Source of the DNA: Burkholderiales bacterium | Lineage (GTDB): Bacteria; Pseudomonadota; Gammaproteobacteria; Burkholderiales; Burkholderiaceae_C | Direction: 5' to 3' | Length of the DNA stretch: 64,000 nucleotides | Assembly (NCBI GenBank): GCA_947474755.1 | Contig: CANJJE010000002.1 | Span: 1-64,000, forward strand | In this document: positions 51,394-63,592 of the stretch, piece after piece | Position numbering within the stretch: the stretch's first letter is position 1 | Layout of the letters: every line of letters begins with the position of its first letter | The notes under the pieces: generated by a model | Seen by the model: only the letters and a program-made list of their open reading frames with translations | Database searches by the model: none | Told to the model about the DNA's origin: nothing | Program-made: the position numbers and the translations under genes

Positions 51394-53334
51394 TCACGGC
51401 GCACCGCACAGGCAATGCGTGACGGCGGCAAATGGCTTGCGCCCATCGACCAGTTCGACCAGCCAGCCGAGGTCCTTGCGCACCGGGCCGGTGATGCGCT
51501 CGGGCAGACCTGGCGGCATGAGCTGCACGTCGAAATGCGTGGCCAGCACGCGGGCGGCGGCACCACCGAAGGCTTCGATCAGGCGTTCGAAGCGGCCCGG
51601 CTCGCGGTCGACGTAGACGATACGGAAGCCGGGTGCCTTGGCCGCCGCGCTGGAAGCGGGCGCAGATGCAGCGACTTCGGCGCCACTGCCCTCCAGCAGC
51701 TTGGCGCGCAGCGCGGCCGAGCGGATGGCGGCGTTCAGTCCGCCGAGGGTATCGACCAGCCCCCGCTCCTTCGCCTGCAGCCCGGTCCACACCCGACCCT
51801 GCGCCACTGCGTCGATCTGGTCGGGAGTGGTCTTGCGGGCTTCGGCGACCTTGCCGATGAAGTCGGCATAGATGTGATCGACGCTAGTCTGCAGCATGCC
51901 GATGAAGCGCGGGTCAGGCTCGCGGCGCGGGTCACCCGCGGCGCCCAGCCAGGTGGTCGTCACGCCGTCGGCATGCACGCCCAGCTTGTCGATCGCGCGC
52001 GACGCGTTCGGCAGCAGCGCGAAGACACCGATCGAACCAGTGACGGTGGCTGCATCGGCCATCACCTCGTCGGAAGCCGTCGAGATCCAGTACCCCCCCG
52101 AGGCGGCGACACTGCCCATCGACACCACCACCGGCTTGCCCGCAGCGCGGGTCAGCTCCAGCTCGCGGCGCACGAGTTCGGAGCCGAACACGCTGCCCCC
52201 GGGCGAATTGACGCGCAATACCAGCGCCTTGATCGCGTCGTCCTCGCGCGCCTTTCGGATCAAGGACGCCGTCGACAGACCGCCCACGGTACCCGCTGCA
52301 GCCGAGCCGTCGACGATCTCGCCTTCGGCGACGACGATGCCTACGGCTGGCGTGGTGACGAGCGCACTGGCCTCACCGCGCTGAGTCGGTGCCAGCCGCG
52401 ACAGATAGGTGTCGAACGACACCTGACGGAAGCTCTTGCTGTCGTTGTCGCGCACGCCGCGCTCGATCATCAGCTCGCGCAGCTCGTCACGGGTTTTCAG
52501 GGCATCGACCTGCTTGGCCTCGAGCGCCATCCTGGCGGCATCGCCACCCACTGCGGCGAGCCGCTCGGGCAGGGCCTCGATCAGCTCCTGCGTGCTGCCC
52601 GCAGGCAGCTTGCGTGCGGCTTCGATGCCCTCGGTGTAGGTGGCCCACAGACCGTTGTAGAGCACCCTGTCGGCTTCCCGGGCCGCGGGCGACGGGCCGT
52701 TGGCGATGAAGGGCTCGGCCGCGCTCTTGAAGGTGCCGACCTTGACCAGGCTGACGCTGACGCCGAGCTTGTCGAGCGCGTCGAGGTAGTAGTTGCGCAG
52801 CCGACCGAAACCGTCGAGATAGACCGCACCCAGCGGGTGCAGGAACACCTCGTTCGCATGCGCGGCGAGGTAGTACTGCTTCTGGTCGTAGCCCGAGCCC
52901 CAGGCGGTGACCGTCTTGCCGCTGGCCTTGAAGCGATCGATCGCATCGGCAATGTCGCGCAGTGCGGCCAGCCCGGCGCCCTGGAACTCGTCGAGCACCA
53001 GCACCACACGGCTGATGTGCGGGTCGGTCTCGGCGGCAGCCAGCACCGCCAGCACGTCGCGCAACCGCGTGCTGTGCACGCCGTTGCCCTGCAGTTGAGC
53101 GAGCGCGTTGTCGCGCACGCCGCCCGAATGCTCCTCGACCAGCGGGCCCTCCAGGTCGAGAACCAGCGCGGTGTTCTCCTGCAATACCGGGGCTTCGCGC
53201 TTGAACAGCGCAACCGCGATGAACACGATCAGCGCGAGAAACAGCAGGTTCAGCAGCGTGCGGCGAGTGGCATCGATGAACCACCACAGGGCACCGAAAC
53301 CGCGTCGCAACCAGTCGAGAGGGCGCTTGAACAT
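51394..53334 (-). CDS. sppA: Signal peptide peptidase SppA, 67-kDa type
   Basis: A 646-residue inner-membrane protease. After MFKRPLDWLRRGFGALWWFI and a transmembrane helix, it has two homologous peptidase domains, as in E. coli SppA. The second carries LRVNSPGGSVFGSE and the nucleophile motif SMGSVAASGGYWIS; the first carries the Lys region. It degrades leftover signal peptides. GGAG lies six bases before the start at 53334. Confidence 0.92.
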   Translation of the reverse strand: MFKRPLDWLRRGFGALWWFIDATRRTLLNLLFLALIVFIAVALFKREAPVLQENTALVLDLEGPLVEEHSGGVRDNALAQLQGNGVHSTRLRDVLAVLAAAETDPHISRVVLVLDEFQGAGLAALRDIADAIDRFKASGKTVTAWGSGYDQKQYYLAAHANEVFLHPLGAVYLDGFGRLRNYYLDALDKLGVSVSLVKVGTFKSAAEPFIANGPSPAAREADRVLYNGLWATYTEGIEAARKLPAGSTQELIEALPERLAAVGGDAARMALEAKQVDALKTRDELRELMIERGVRDNDSKSFRQVSFDTYLSRLAPTQRGEASALVTTPAVGIVVAEGEIVDGSAAAGTVGGLSTASLIRKAREDDAIKALVLRVNSPGGSVFGSELVRRELELTRAAGKPVVVSMGSVAASGGYWISTASDEVMADAATVTGSIGVFALLPNASRAIDKLGVHADGVTTTWLGAAGDPRREPDPRFIGMLQTSVDHIYADFIGKVAEARKTTPDQIDAVAQGRVWTGLQAKERGLVDTLGGLNAAIRSAALRAKLLEGSGAEVAASAPASSAAAKAPGFRIVYVDREPGRFERLIEAFGGAAARVLATHFDVQLMPPGLPERITGPVRKDLGWLVELVDGRKPFAAVTHCLCGAP

Positions 53335-53442
53335 GGGAACTCCACTTGGGAACTTTGGCGTAGCGCCGCGTTGGACTTTAAGCGCGCCGGCATCGACACC
53401 AGGAACGTCCACAGACTCGGCGACGAAGATCACCCATCATGA

Positions 53443-55785
<2,343 letters not shown>

Positions 55786-55807
55786 GCTCGGCACGGATCC
55801 GGGCAGG

Positions 55808-55834
55808 AAGGGCGGCAGCGATGCCGCCCTTTTT
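55808..55834 (+). terminator. Rho-independent terminator after katG
   Basis: AAGGGCGGCA and TGCCGCCCTT pair perfectly around a GCGA loop and are followed by a run of T. It lies 23 bases after the katG stop. Confidence 0.85.
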
Positions 55835-55922
55835 CCTGGGCGAAATGAATGCACGCACGGGCCCCAAGCAAAATCACCTTTCCTTCATCAACAGCGCGAT
55901 CTGACAGCGCGCGACCTGAGCC

Positions 55923-56087
55923 ATGAAACAGTACGTATGCCTGGTGTGCGGCTTCATCTACGACGAGGCCCTCGGCATGCCCGATGACGGCATCCCTGCC
56001 GGAACCCTGTGGGCCGATGTGCCCGCGAATTGGGAGTGCCCGGATTGCGGCGTGTCGAAAGCGGACTTCGAGATGGTCGCGATCTGA
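55923..56087 (+). CDS. Rubredoxin
   Basis: A 54-residue electron carrier. Two Cys pairs, YVCLVCGFIYDE and ECPDCGVSK, bind one iron. Rubredoxins pass electrons to alkane hydroxylases or to oxygen and peroxide reductases. Its stop overlaps the start of the reductase gene (ATGA-type overlap), so the two are translated together. The location after katG suggests a role in oxidative stress, though no rubrerythrin is seen. Confidence 0.93.
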   Translation: MKQYVCLVCGFIYDEALGMPDDGIPAGTLWADVPANWECPDCGVSKADFEMVAI

Positions 56088-57265
56088 TGCCTGGCACCGC
56101 CGGGTCGTCAACCTTGCCCGTGGTCGTGGTCGGCAGCGGCCTGGCCGGTTACGCGGTCGCACGCGATTTCCGCAAGCTCGACAGCGACACGCCCTTGCTG
56201 CTGCTGAGCCGTGACCACGCGGGCTTCTATTCGAAGCCGATGCTGTCGAACGCACTGGCCGGACAGAAGACCGCGGCCAGCCTGCTCATGAAGTCGGCCG
56301 ACAAGATGGCCAGCGAGCTGAAGGCCGACATCCGCGCGGGCGAGCCGGTCGGCGCCATCGACACCACCGCCCGCACGGTGACCACGGGCGACGGCGAGGT
56401 GATTGCCTATCGCGATCTGGTGCTGGCACTGGGTGCGGATCCGATGCGCCCACCGCTGGCCGGTGATGCGGCGGATGCGGTGTTCTGTGTCAACGACCTC
56501 GACGATTACGCGCAGTTTGCCGACGCACTGGAAGGCGCGAAGAGCGTCGCCATCCTCGGTGCGGGCCTGATCGGCTGCGAGTTCGCCAACGACTTGCTGC
56601 ACCGCGGTATCGCATCGACGGTACTCGATGTGGCCGACCGACCGCTCTCGCGGCTGCTGCCCGCTGAAGCCAGCGTCTGGCTGCGTGAGCGGCTCGAATC
56701 GGCCGGTGTGAGTTTCCGTCTCGGTGTGGCGGCCAGCCGCATCGATCGTGCGGATGGCGGCGGTGTGCGACTCGCGCTGAGCGATGGCAGCGCACTGCAT
56801 GCCGACGGCGTGCTGTCGGCCATCGGATTGCAGCCACGCACCGCTCTCGCCCGGGCGGCTGGCCTGGCAGTCGCGCGTGGCATCACCACCGACCGGGCCC
56901 TGGCGACTTCAGCCCCGCATGTCTGGGCGGTTGGCGACTGCGCGGAGGTGATGGGGCTGAACCTGCCGTATGTGATGCCGCTGATGCAGCAGTCGCGCGC
57001 ACTGGCGGCCACGCTGTGCGGCTCCCTGACACCCGTGGCCTATCCGGCCATGCCGGTGCTGGTGAAAACGCCGGCCTGCCCAACCGCCGTCTGCCCTCCG
57101 CCGCCGGGTGCGGTGGGTGAGTGGCAGGTCATGTCCTCGGCAGATGCCTGCGAGGCACGGTTTGTTCGCGCCGACGGCACCTTGCTCGGCTTCGCGCTGC
57201 TGGGCACAGCGACGTCGAAAAAACAGGCCTGGGTGGCCGAAGTGCCGGCCTGGTTCGTGAACTGA
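56087..57265 (+). CDS. Rubredoxin reductase-like FAD-dependent oxidoreductase
   Basis: A 392-residue flavoprotein with an N-terminal FAD-binding motif VVVVGSGLAGYAVARDFRK, an NAD-binding motif SVAILGAGLIGCEFANDL near residue 160 and the late FAD motif VWAVGDCAEV. It resembles rubredoxin-NAD reductases of the AlkT/RubB group. The start at 56087 overlaps the rubredoxin stop. Predicted to transfer electrons from NADH to rubredoxin. Confidence 0.88.
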   Translation: MPGTAGSSTLPVVVVGSGLAGYAVARDFRKLDSDTPLLLLSRDHAGFYSKPMLSNALAGQKTAASLLMKSADKMASELKADIRAGEPVGAIDTTARTVTTGDGEVIAYRDLVLALGADPMRPPLAGDAADAVFCVNDLDDYAQFADALEGAKSVAILGAGLIGCEFANDLLHRGIASTVLDVADRPLSRLLPAEASVWLRERLESAGVSFRLGVAASRIDRADGGGVRLALSDGSALHADGVLSAIGLQPRTALARAAGLAVARGITTDRALATSAPHVWAVGDCAEVMGLNLPYVMPLMQQSRALAATLCGSLTPVAYPAMPVLVKTPACPTAVCPPPPGAVGEWQVMSSADACEARFVRADGTLLGFALLGTATSKKQAWVAEVPAWFVN

Positions 57266-57284
57266 AGCCTCCCGAGACGCCTGG

Positions 57285-59393
57285 TCAGATCGCCAGCGGA
57301 TCGACGTCGATCGCCCAGCGCAGGATACGCTGCTCCGCAGCAAGTTCACGCCGTATCGTGTGCAGCGTGGGCAGCCAGTCGGCCAGGAAGCGTTGCAGAG
57401 CCTGTCGGGAAGGCGATTCGATCAGCATCTGCATCCGCTCGACGTTGGCCACCCTCGCGATCGGCGTGGGCACCGGCGGGTACAGCATCACGCCTGCGGC
57501 CTGCGCCATGGCGTCGGCCAGCTCGGATGCGGCCTGCAGAAAGCCGCGTGACGCTTCGGTGGTGCGGGCCTCGGCGCGCAGCAATGCCAGGTGCGAATGC
57601 GGTGGCAGCCCGGCCATTCGGCGCTCGGCCAGTTGCGACGCGGCGAATGCCTGGAAGTCATGCCGGCACAGTGCGGCATACAACGCATGCTGCGGGTGCC
57701 AGGTCTGGATCCACATCTCGCTGGACGCGGCCTGGGCAGCATCGCGGCCAGCACGGCCGGCGGCCTGCATCAGCAGCGCAAACAGCCGCTCGGGTGCGCG
57801 GAAGTCGCTGCTGAACAGCGAGGTGTCGGGGTTGACCGCGGCGACCAGCGTGATGCGCCGGAAGTCGTGCCCCTTGGTGATCATCTGGGTGCCGACCAGC
57901 ACATCGACCTCGCCCGCATGCACCGCGCCAAGCTGCGCCTCAAGGGCACCCTTGCCGCGCGTGCTGTCGGCGTCGATGCGGGCGATGCGCACCGGGCGGC
58001 CGTCGGGGTGGGTCAGCAATTCGGCGAGTTGTTCCTGGAGGCGCTCGGTACCGCGGCCGATCGGCTGAATGTCGAGATTGCCGCAGTCGGGGCAGGCTCT
58101 GGGCACGCGCTCGGTGAAGCCGCAGTGGTGGCAGCGCAAGGTGCGGTCGAGCTTGTGGAACACCCGCCAGGCGCTGCAGTTCGGGCAGCCACTCTTCCAG
58201 CCGCAGTCGACGCAGTGCAGCACCGGCGCATAGCCGCGCCGGTTCAGGAACAGCAGGCTCTGCTCGCCGCGTTCAATGCGCTGCTGAAGCGCGGCCAGCA
58301 ACGGCGGCGAGATGGCTGTACTGCCGCTGCCGGCGCCCTTCACCCGCGGCTGCGCATTCATGTCGACCAGCCGCACCGCTGGCAGCGCACCACCGCCAAT
58401 GCGCGCCGGCAGCGACAGCCGCAGGTAGCGGCCTTCTTCGGCCCGCTGCCAGCTTTCCAGCGACGGCGTGGCCGAGCCGAGCAACACCGTCGCGCCTTCG
58501 AGCCTGCCTCGATAGACAGCGAGGTCGCGCGCCGAATAGCGGGCGCCTTCCTGCTGCTTGTAAGACGGGTCGTGCTCCTCGTCGACGACGATCAGTCCGA
58601 GGCGTGGCATCGATGCAAACACCGCCAGCCTCGTGCCCAGCACCAGGTCGGCCAGCCCGAGGTGCGCCGCCAGCCAACTGCGCAGCCGTTGCGCTGGTGT
58701 CAGCCCGCTGTGCATCGCCACGATGTGCCGCCCGGCAAATCGCTCGGCGAAACGGGCTTCGAGCTGCGGCGTCAGGTTGATCTCGGGCACCAGCACCAGC
58801 GCCTGGCGACCCAGCGCCAAGGCCTCGGCCGCGGCGCGCAGGTAGATCTCGGTCTTGCCGCTGCCGGTGACGCCATGCAGCAGCACGGTCGGCGCGGGAG
58901 ACGAGCCTTGTGCCGCATCGAGATCGGCCAGGACGCGGGTCTGGGCGGCGTCGAGTGCCGGAAGACCGGCCCCGTGCTCGCCATCGGGCCGCGATGCAGA
59001 CGACGCCTTGTGGAGGCGCGCGATGCGCTGACGGACCTGGGTGTCGTCGAGCTTGCGCAGTTCGGGTGGCAGCACCGACAGGGCGACCTCACCGATGCCT
59101 CGCTGGTAGTAGCCAGCGGTGAAGTCGACGAGTCGGCACCAGGCAGCGCTGAGCGGCGCCAGCGAGGTCAGGGCGTGTCGCAGCGGCTTGAGGCCGATCG
59201 CCGGGTCGACCCCCCGCTCGTCTTTCGACGTTGCGCCAGCCCACACAACGCCGGTGACTTCGCGGGCACCGAAGGGCACGCGGACCAGCGTGCCCGGCGG
59301 CAAGCTCGACTGGCCAAGGTAGGTCAACGGCGCACGCAGCGACGTATGCGCCGGCGCATCCACCGCGATCTGCAGACGGATACTTTCAGGCAC
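57285..59393 (-). CDS. priA: Primosomal protein N' (PriA helicase)
   Basis: A roughly 702-residue replication-restart helicase. Helicase motifs GVTGSGKTEIY, VDEEHDPSYKQ, LLGSATPSLES and AAGRAGR are present. The zinc-binding insert has four Cys pairs (CVDCGWKSGCPNC, then CHHCG and CPDCG). The preferred start is GTG at 59393 (VPESIRLQIAV); a TTG at 59402 would add three residues. It is transcribed away from hemE's end, with a 375-base spacer. Confidence 0.92.
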   Translation of the reverse strand: MPESIRLQIAVDAPAHTSLRAPLTYLGQSSLPPGTLVRVPFGAREVTGVVWAGATSKDERGVDPAIGLKPLRHALTSLAPLSAAWCRLVDFTAGYYQRGIGEVALSVLPPELRKLDDTQVRQRIARLHKASSASRPDGEHGAGLPALDAAQTRVLADLDAAQGSSPAPTVLLHGVTGSGKTEIYLRAAAEALALGRQALVLVPEINLTPQLEARFAERFAGRHIVAMHSGLTPAQRLRSWLAAHLGLADLVLGTRLAVFASMPRLGLIVVDEEHDPSYKQQEGARYSARDLAVYRGRLEGATVLLGSATPSLESWQRAEEGRYLRLSLPARIGGGALPAVRLVDMNAQPRVKGAGSGSTAISPPLLAALQQRIERGEQSLLFLNRRGYAPVLHCVDCGWKSGCPNCSAWRVFHKLDRTLRCHHCGFTERVPRACPDCGNLDIQPIGRGTERLQEQLAELLTHPDGRPVRIARIDADSTRGKGALEAQLGAVHAGEVDVLVGTQMITKGHDFRRITLVAAVNPDTSLFSSDFRAPERLFALLMQAAGRAGRDAAQAASSEMWIQTWHPQHALYAALCRHDFQAFAASQLAERRMAGLPPHSHLALLRAEARTTEASRGFLQAASELADAMAQAAGVMLYPPVPTPIARVANVERMQMLIESPSRQALQRFLADWLPTLHTIRRELAAEQRILRWAIDVDPLAI

Positions 59394-59493
59394 CCCTGTC
59401 AACCCCCGAGTTAAACGGGAAACCTAGAGCTTTTCTCAGACATGCTCGGTAAGTCACTGATTTAAATGACCTTTTCAAGCTGTCCACCCAATG

Positions 59494-59502
59494 TGTGGAT
59501 AA
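59494..59502 (-). promoter_or_regulatory. DnaA-box consensus site
   Basis: The minus strand reads TTATCCACA, the exact DnaA-box consensus. It lies about 100 bases upstream of the priA start. A single box cannot define an origin; regulation of priA or chance are alternatives. Confidence 0.45.
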
Positions 59503-59513
59503 CTTTGTGGGTA

Positions 59514-59532
59514 AGCCTCGCAAAGCGAGGCT
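59514..59532. terminator. Short hairpin between hemE and priA
   Basis: AGCCTCGC and GCGAGGCT form a perfect eight-base stem around AAA. No strong T run follows on the minus strand, so termination of hemE transcripts is possible but not certain. Confidence 0.4.
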
Positions 59533-59768
59533 AAATCCTTGATTCATCGGGCTTGCCCTTGGATTGCCCACTTTCAAGGCAGGACTCCGGGGCTAATGAA
59601 ATCAACAACTTAGCGAAGATTAAATAAATACTGGTGGTGCGTCGCAGCAGGGGTGAGTGCCCGAGCGGTGAACAGGAAAAATGGGGATAAGTCAATGCCT
59701 GAGCACTCACTCACCGGAAAATTCAAGCGCTGACACGACCAGCGCCGATCACAGTCGGCCGCGAACCC

Positions 59769-60866
59769 TCAGCCGGGCTGGCGCAAGCGACGCGATATCT
59801 CGTGCACTGCGTCGACCAGCGCGGTGACGCTCTCCGGTGGCGTGTGCTGGCTGATACCGTGGCCGAGATTGAAGATGTGGCTGTCCACCATGCCATCGCT
59901 GCAGGCCGGGCCCGGCGCACCGAAGCTTTCCAGCGTCTTGGCTACCTCGGCACGGATCTGGTCCGGATTGGCGAACAGCACGTTCGGATCGAGGTTGCCC
60001 TGCAGCGCGACACGGCCGCCGACGCGCTCGCGCGCCGACTTCAGGTTGACCGTCCAGTCCAGGCCCAGCACATCGGGCTCCAGCGCAGCCATCTCTTCCA
60101 GCCACAGACCGCCACCCTTGGTGAATACGATGTGCGGAATGCGCTGGCCATCGTGTTCGCGCTTGAGCTGCTGCAGCACCCGCTGGGTGTAGGCCAGGCT
60201 GAACTCCTGGAACGCGCCATCGGCCAGCACGCCGCCCCAGCTGTCGAACACCATCACGGCCTGCGCGCCGGACTCGATCTGCGTGTTCAAGTAGAGCGCC
60301 ACCGCGTCGGCATTGACCGCGAGGATGCGGTGCATCAGATCGGGCCGTCGGTACATCATCGTCTTGACCAGGCGGTAGTCGTCCGAGCCGGAACCCTCGA
60401 CCATGTAGCAGGCCAATGTCCACGGGCTGCCAGAAAAGCCGATCAGCGGCACGCGACCATTCAAGGCCTTGCGGATCGAGGTGACCGCATCGAACACATA
60501 ACGCAGCTTGTCCATGTCGGGCACGGCGAGCTCGGCAACCGCTGATTCGTCGCGCACCGCGCGTGCGAACTTCGGGCCCTCGCCGATCGCGAAGCTCAGC
60601 CCCAGGCCCATTGCATCGGGCACGGTCAGGATGTCGCTGAACAGGATGGCTGCATCCAGTGCATAACGTTCCAGAGGCTGCAGCGTGACCTCGGTGGCGA
60701 AGTCGGTGTTCGTGGCCAGCCCCATGAAGCTGCCGGCTTGTGCCCGAGTCGCACGGTACTCAGGCAGGTAACGACCAGCCTGACGCATCAGCCAGACGGG
60801 CGTGTGATCGGTAGGTTGGCGCAGACAGGCGCGCAGGAAACTGTCGTTTTGGAGGTGTGCGTACAT
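59769..60866 (-). CDS. hemE: Uroporphyrinogen decarboxylase
   Basis: A 365-residue enzyme of heme synthesis converting uroporphyrinogen III to coproporphyrinogen III. Signature segments are [16 protein letters not shown] near residue 24, [38 protein letters not shown] and GNLDPNVLF. Full family length. It stands alone, divergent from the cysteine synthase gene. Confidence 0.95.
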   Translation of the reverse strand: MYAHLQNDSFLRACLRQPTDHTPVWLMRQAGRYLPEYRATRAQAGSFMGLATNTDFATEVTLQPLERYALDAAILFSDILTVPDAMGLGLSFAIGEGPKFARAVRDESAVAELAVPDMDKLRYVFDAVTSIRKALNGRVPLIGFSGSPWTLACYMVEGSGSDDYRLVKTMMYRRPDLMHRILAVNADAVALYLNTQIESGAQAVMVFDSWGGVLADGAFQEFSLAYTQRVLQQLKREHDGQRIPHIVFTKGGGLWLEEMAALEPDVLGLDWTVNLKSARERVGGRVALQGNLDPNVLFANPDQIRAEVAKTLESFGAPGPACSDGMVDSHIFNLGHGISQHTPPESVTALVDAVHEISRRLRQPG

Positions 60867-60944
60867 CCTTGAATTATCACGCCCATAATTTCAGCTCACC
60901 GCCGTTTCCGCCCCGGGAAAACGCCGGATCCACAGGAGCTGATC

Positions 60945-61865
60945 ATGCGCGCTGACACCATCCTCCAGACCATTGGCAACACGCCGCACATTCGCATCCA
61001 GCGGCTGTTCGGCGCAGGCGCGCAGGTGTACATCAAGAGCGAGCGCAGCAACCCCGGCGGCTCGATCAAGGACCGCATCGCGCTGGCGATGGTCGAGGCC
61101 GCCGAAGCCTCGGGCGCGCTGTCGCCAGGAGCGACGATCATCGAACCCACTTCCGGCAATACCGGCGTCGGGCTCGCGATGGTCGCCGCGGTGAAGGGCT
61201 ACAAACTGGTGCTGGTGATGCCCGAGAGCATGAGCATCGAGCGGCGCCGCCTGATGCTGGCCTACGGCGCGACCTTCGAGCTGACGCCGCGCGAGAAAGG
61301 CATGAGCGGTGCGATCGCCCGCGCCACCGAACTGCTGGCGGCAACGCCAAAGGGATGGATGCCTCAGCAGTTCGAGAACCCAGCCAACATCGAGGTGCAC
61401 GTGCGCACCACCGCCATCGAGATCGCCGCCGACTTCCCTGAAGGTATCGACGCGCTGATCACGGGCGTTGGCACCGGAGGCCACATCACTGGCTGCGCGC
61501 GTGTGCTGAAGGCGAAATGGCCCAAGCTGAGGGTTTATGCGGTCGAGCCCTCGGCCAGCCCGGTGATCAGCGGAGGCAAGCCCGGTCCGCATCCGATCCA
61601 GGGCATCGGCGCCGGCTTCATCCCGAAGAACCTGCACACCGATCTGCTCGACGGCGTGATCCAGATCGATGCTGAAGCCGCCCGCGAGATGGCGCGCCGC
61701 GCGGCGCGCGAGGAAGGCATGCTGGTGGGCGTGTCGTCTGGCGCAACGCTGGCGGCGATCGCACAGAAGCTGCCGGAACTGGCGCCTGGCGCCACCGTGC
61801 TCGGCTTCAACTACGACACCGGCGAGCGCTACCTGTCCATCGAGGGGTTCCTGCCGGTGGAGTAA
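60945..61865 (+). CDS. cysK: Cysteine synthase (O-acetylserine sulfhydrylase)
   Basis: A 306-residue PLP enzyme making cysteine from O-acetylserine and sulfide. The PLP lysine is in [11 protein letters not shown], the substrate loop is [14 protein letters not shown] and the phosphate-binding loop is [21 protein letters not shown] near the C terminus is also typical. The [10 protein letters not shown] segment favours CysK over CysM. It uses the product of the acetyltransferase encoded in the encapsulin operon. Monocistronic as far as visible. Confidence 0.92.
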   Translation: MRADTILQTIGNTPHIRIQRLFGAGAQVYIKSERSNPGGSIKDRIALAMVEAAEASGALSPGATIIEPTSGNTGVGLAMVAAVKGYKLVLVMPESMSIERRRLMLAYGATFELTPREKGMSGAIARATELLAATPKGWMPQQFENPANIEVHVRTTAIEIAADFPEGIDALITGVGTGGHITGCARVLKAKWPKLRVYAVEPSASPVISGGKPGPHPIQGIGAGFIPKNLHTDLLDGVIQIDAEAAREMARRAAREEGMLVGVSSGATLAAIAQKLPELAPGATVLGFNYDTGERYLSIEGFLPVE

Positions 61866-62054
61866 GGGGCGCACCGGTCGCTGCGCTCCTGCCCCCGAGA
61901 AACACCCCATCTGTCGGCCTTGGAAAATGATCTTGTGCTTCAACGCGATCGGCTGTGCGGCAGAGCTTGCGTCCGACAGTCTGACGGGCGCTGGCAGCAG
62001 TGCACCTGCCGCGCAACGGCATTAGCATGGGCGACTGACCTTCGAGGACATCCC

Positions 62055-62663
62055 ATGCTGCGCAGACTTTGGCTAGCCGCTTTGGCCCTGACCGCAACGC
62101 TCGCCCTGAGCGGCTGCGGCTATAACCAGTTCCAGAAGCTCGACGAAGACGTCAAGGCCAGTTGGTCCGAGGTTCTGAACCAGTACCAGCGGCGCGCCGA
62201 CCTGATCCCGAACATCGTCGCCACCGTCAAGGGTGAAGCAAGCTTTGAGCAGGACACCCTGACCCAGGTGATCGAGGCGCGCTCGAAGGCCACCAGCATC
62301 CAGGCCACACCGGAGCTGATCAACGACCCGGCGGCATTCCAGAAATTCCAGGCCGCGCAGGGTGAGTTGACCGGTGCCTTGAGCCGGCTGATGGTGGTCG
62401 CCGAGCAGTACCCGAGCCTGAAGGCCAACCAGGGCTTCCAGGATCTGCGCGTGCAGCTCGAAGGCACCGAGAACCGGGTGACCGTGGCACGCAATCGCTA
62501 CATCAAGACGGTGGCCGACTACAACGTGCTGGCGCGCAGCTTCCCCAGCAACCTGACGGCGATGGTGTTCGGCTACCAGGTCAAGCCGACGTTCACGGTG
62601 CAGAACGAAGCCGAGATCTCGAAGCCGCCCGCGGTGAATTTCGACAAGCCTGCGGCCAAGTAA
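62055..62663 (+). CDS. LemA-family lipoprotein
   Basis: A 202-residue protein with signal and lipobox LALSGCG (Cys about 21), then the LemA helical bundle: YNQFQKLDEDVKASWSEVLN, QYQRRADLIPNIVATVKG and a later NRYIKTVADYN. It begins a three-gene unit with two TPM-domain genes, a common arrangement. Function of LemA proteins is not firmly known. Confidence 0.92.
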   Translation: MLRRLWLAALALTATLALSGCGYNQFQKLDEDVKASWSEVLNQYQRRADLIPNIVATVKGEASFEQDTLTQVIEARSKATSIQATPELINDPAAFQKFQAAQGELTGALSRLMVVAEQYPSLKANQGFQDLRVQLEGTENRVTVARNRYIKTVADYNVLARSFPSNLTAMVFGYQVKPTFTVQNEAEISKPPAVNFDKPAAK

Positions 62664-63590
62664 GTGAGGGCTGCGAGCGGCGGCACCCACGCAGCGCCCC
62701 GGCTCGCGCGGGCGCTGTGGTGGATGTTCGGGCTCTGGTGCATCGGTGCCATCGCACACGCTCAGGACGTGCTGCCGGTGCCGCCGCTCTCAGCGCCCGT
62801 GATTGATCAGACGGCGACGCTGGGTGAAGCGCAGCGCGCGGCGCTGATCGCCAAGCTGGCCGCGCTCGAGCAGCAGACGGGCAGCCAGATCGTCGTGCTG
62901 ATGGTGCCAAGCACCCAGCCTGAAGACATCGCCGCCTATAGCCAGCGTGTCGGTGACCACTGGAAGATCGGCCGACGCGAGGTTGGCGACGGGCTGCTGA
63001 TCGTCGTGGCAAAGAACGACCGTCGCGTGCGCATCGAGGTGGCCAAAGCGCTCGAGGGTGCGGTCCCCGACCTGGCAGCGAAGCGGATCATCGACGCCCA
63101 GATCACCCCGGCGTTTCGCGCCGGTGACTACGCCGGCGGCTTGAGCGCCGCCGTGGATCAGCTGGGTGCACGCATCCGTGGCGAGGCCCTTCCCGCGCCG
63201 AGTCGACCGGATGCACAGCAACGAAGCCAGAGCAACGCGCCTTCGCTGGAATCGCTGGCCCTCTTCCTGTTCGTCATCGTGCCGATCGCGGGGGCGCTGT
63301 TCACCCGGATGATGGGCCGCAAGCTCGGCTCGCTGGCCACCGGCGGCATTGCCGGCGGCATCGGATGGTGGCTGACCGCCAGCGCGTTGCTGGCGGGTGC
63401 CGCCGGGCTGATCGCTGTGGTGCTGGTCGGGGTGTTGGGTGTGGGCTCCGTACGGCGTGGCGGCAGCTCGGGCGGCGTGCCGCCGATCATCTGGGGCGGT
63501 GGAGGCGGTTGGGGCAGTAGCGGCGGGGGTGGATTCAGCTCCGGCGGTGGCGGAGACTTTGGAGGCGGTGGCGCCTCCGGAGGATGGTGA
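62664..63590 (+). CDS. TPM-domain (YgcG-like) membrane protein
   Basis: A 308-residue protein starting with GTG at 62664, directly after the LemA stop. It has a signal peptide, a TPM domain (about 45-170; VIDQTATLGEAQRAALIAKL and VGDGLLIVVAKNDRRVRIEV), two membrane helices and a Gly/Ser-rich tail with GGGGGWGSSGGGGFSSGG. This architecture is that of YgcG/Psb32-type proteins found beside LemA. Confidence 0.9.
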   Translation: MRAASGGTHAAPRLARALWWMFGLWCIGAIAHAQDVLPVPPLSAPVIDQTATLGEAQRAALIAKLAALEQQTGSQIVVLMVPSTQPEDIAAYSQRVGDHWKIGRREVGDGLLIVVAKNDRRVRIEVAKALEGAVPDLAAKRIIDAQITPAFRAGDYAGGLSAAVDQLGARIRGEALPAPSRPDAQQRSQSNAPSLESLALFLFVIVPIAGALFTRMMGRKLGSLATGGIAGGIGWWLTASALLAGAAGLIAVVLVGVLGVGSVRRGGSSGGVPPIIWGGGGGWGSSGGGGFSSGGGGDFGGGGASGGW

Positions 63591-63592
63591 CC

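Larger units (their letters stand above)
59394..59768. other. AT-rich spacer between hemE and priA
   Basis: This region of about 375 bases is much more AT-rich than the genes around it. It contains a perfect DnaA-box-like site (59494-59502), a hairpin (59514-59532) and an inverted repeat GTGAGTGC/GCACTCAC (59653-59660, 59703-59710). No gene is supported; it must carry the priA promoter. Confidence 0.55.

Noticed and set aside
59652-59715. tRNA-Ser-like segment (GGTGAGTGCCCGAGCGGTGA) with matching 3' arm
   Set aside because: Only about 65 bases long, with no anticodon arm or T loop; treated as an inverted repeat and not a tRNA.
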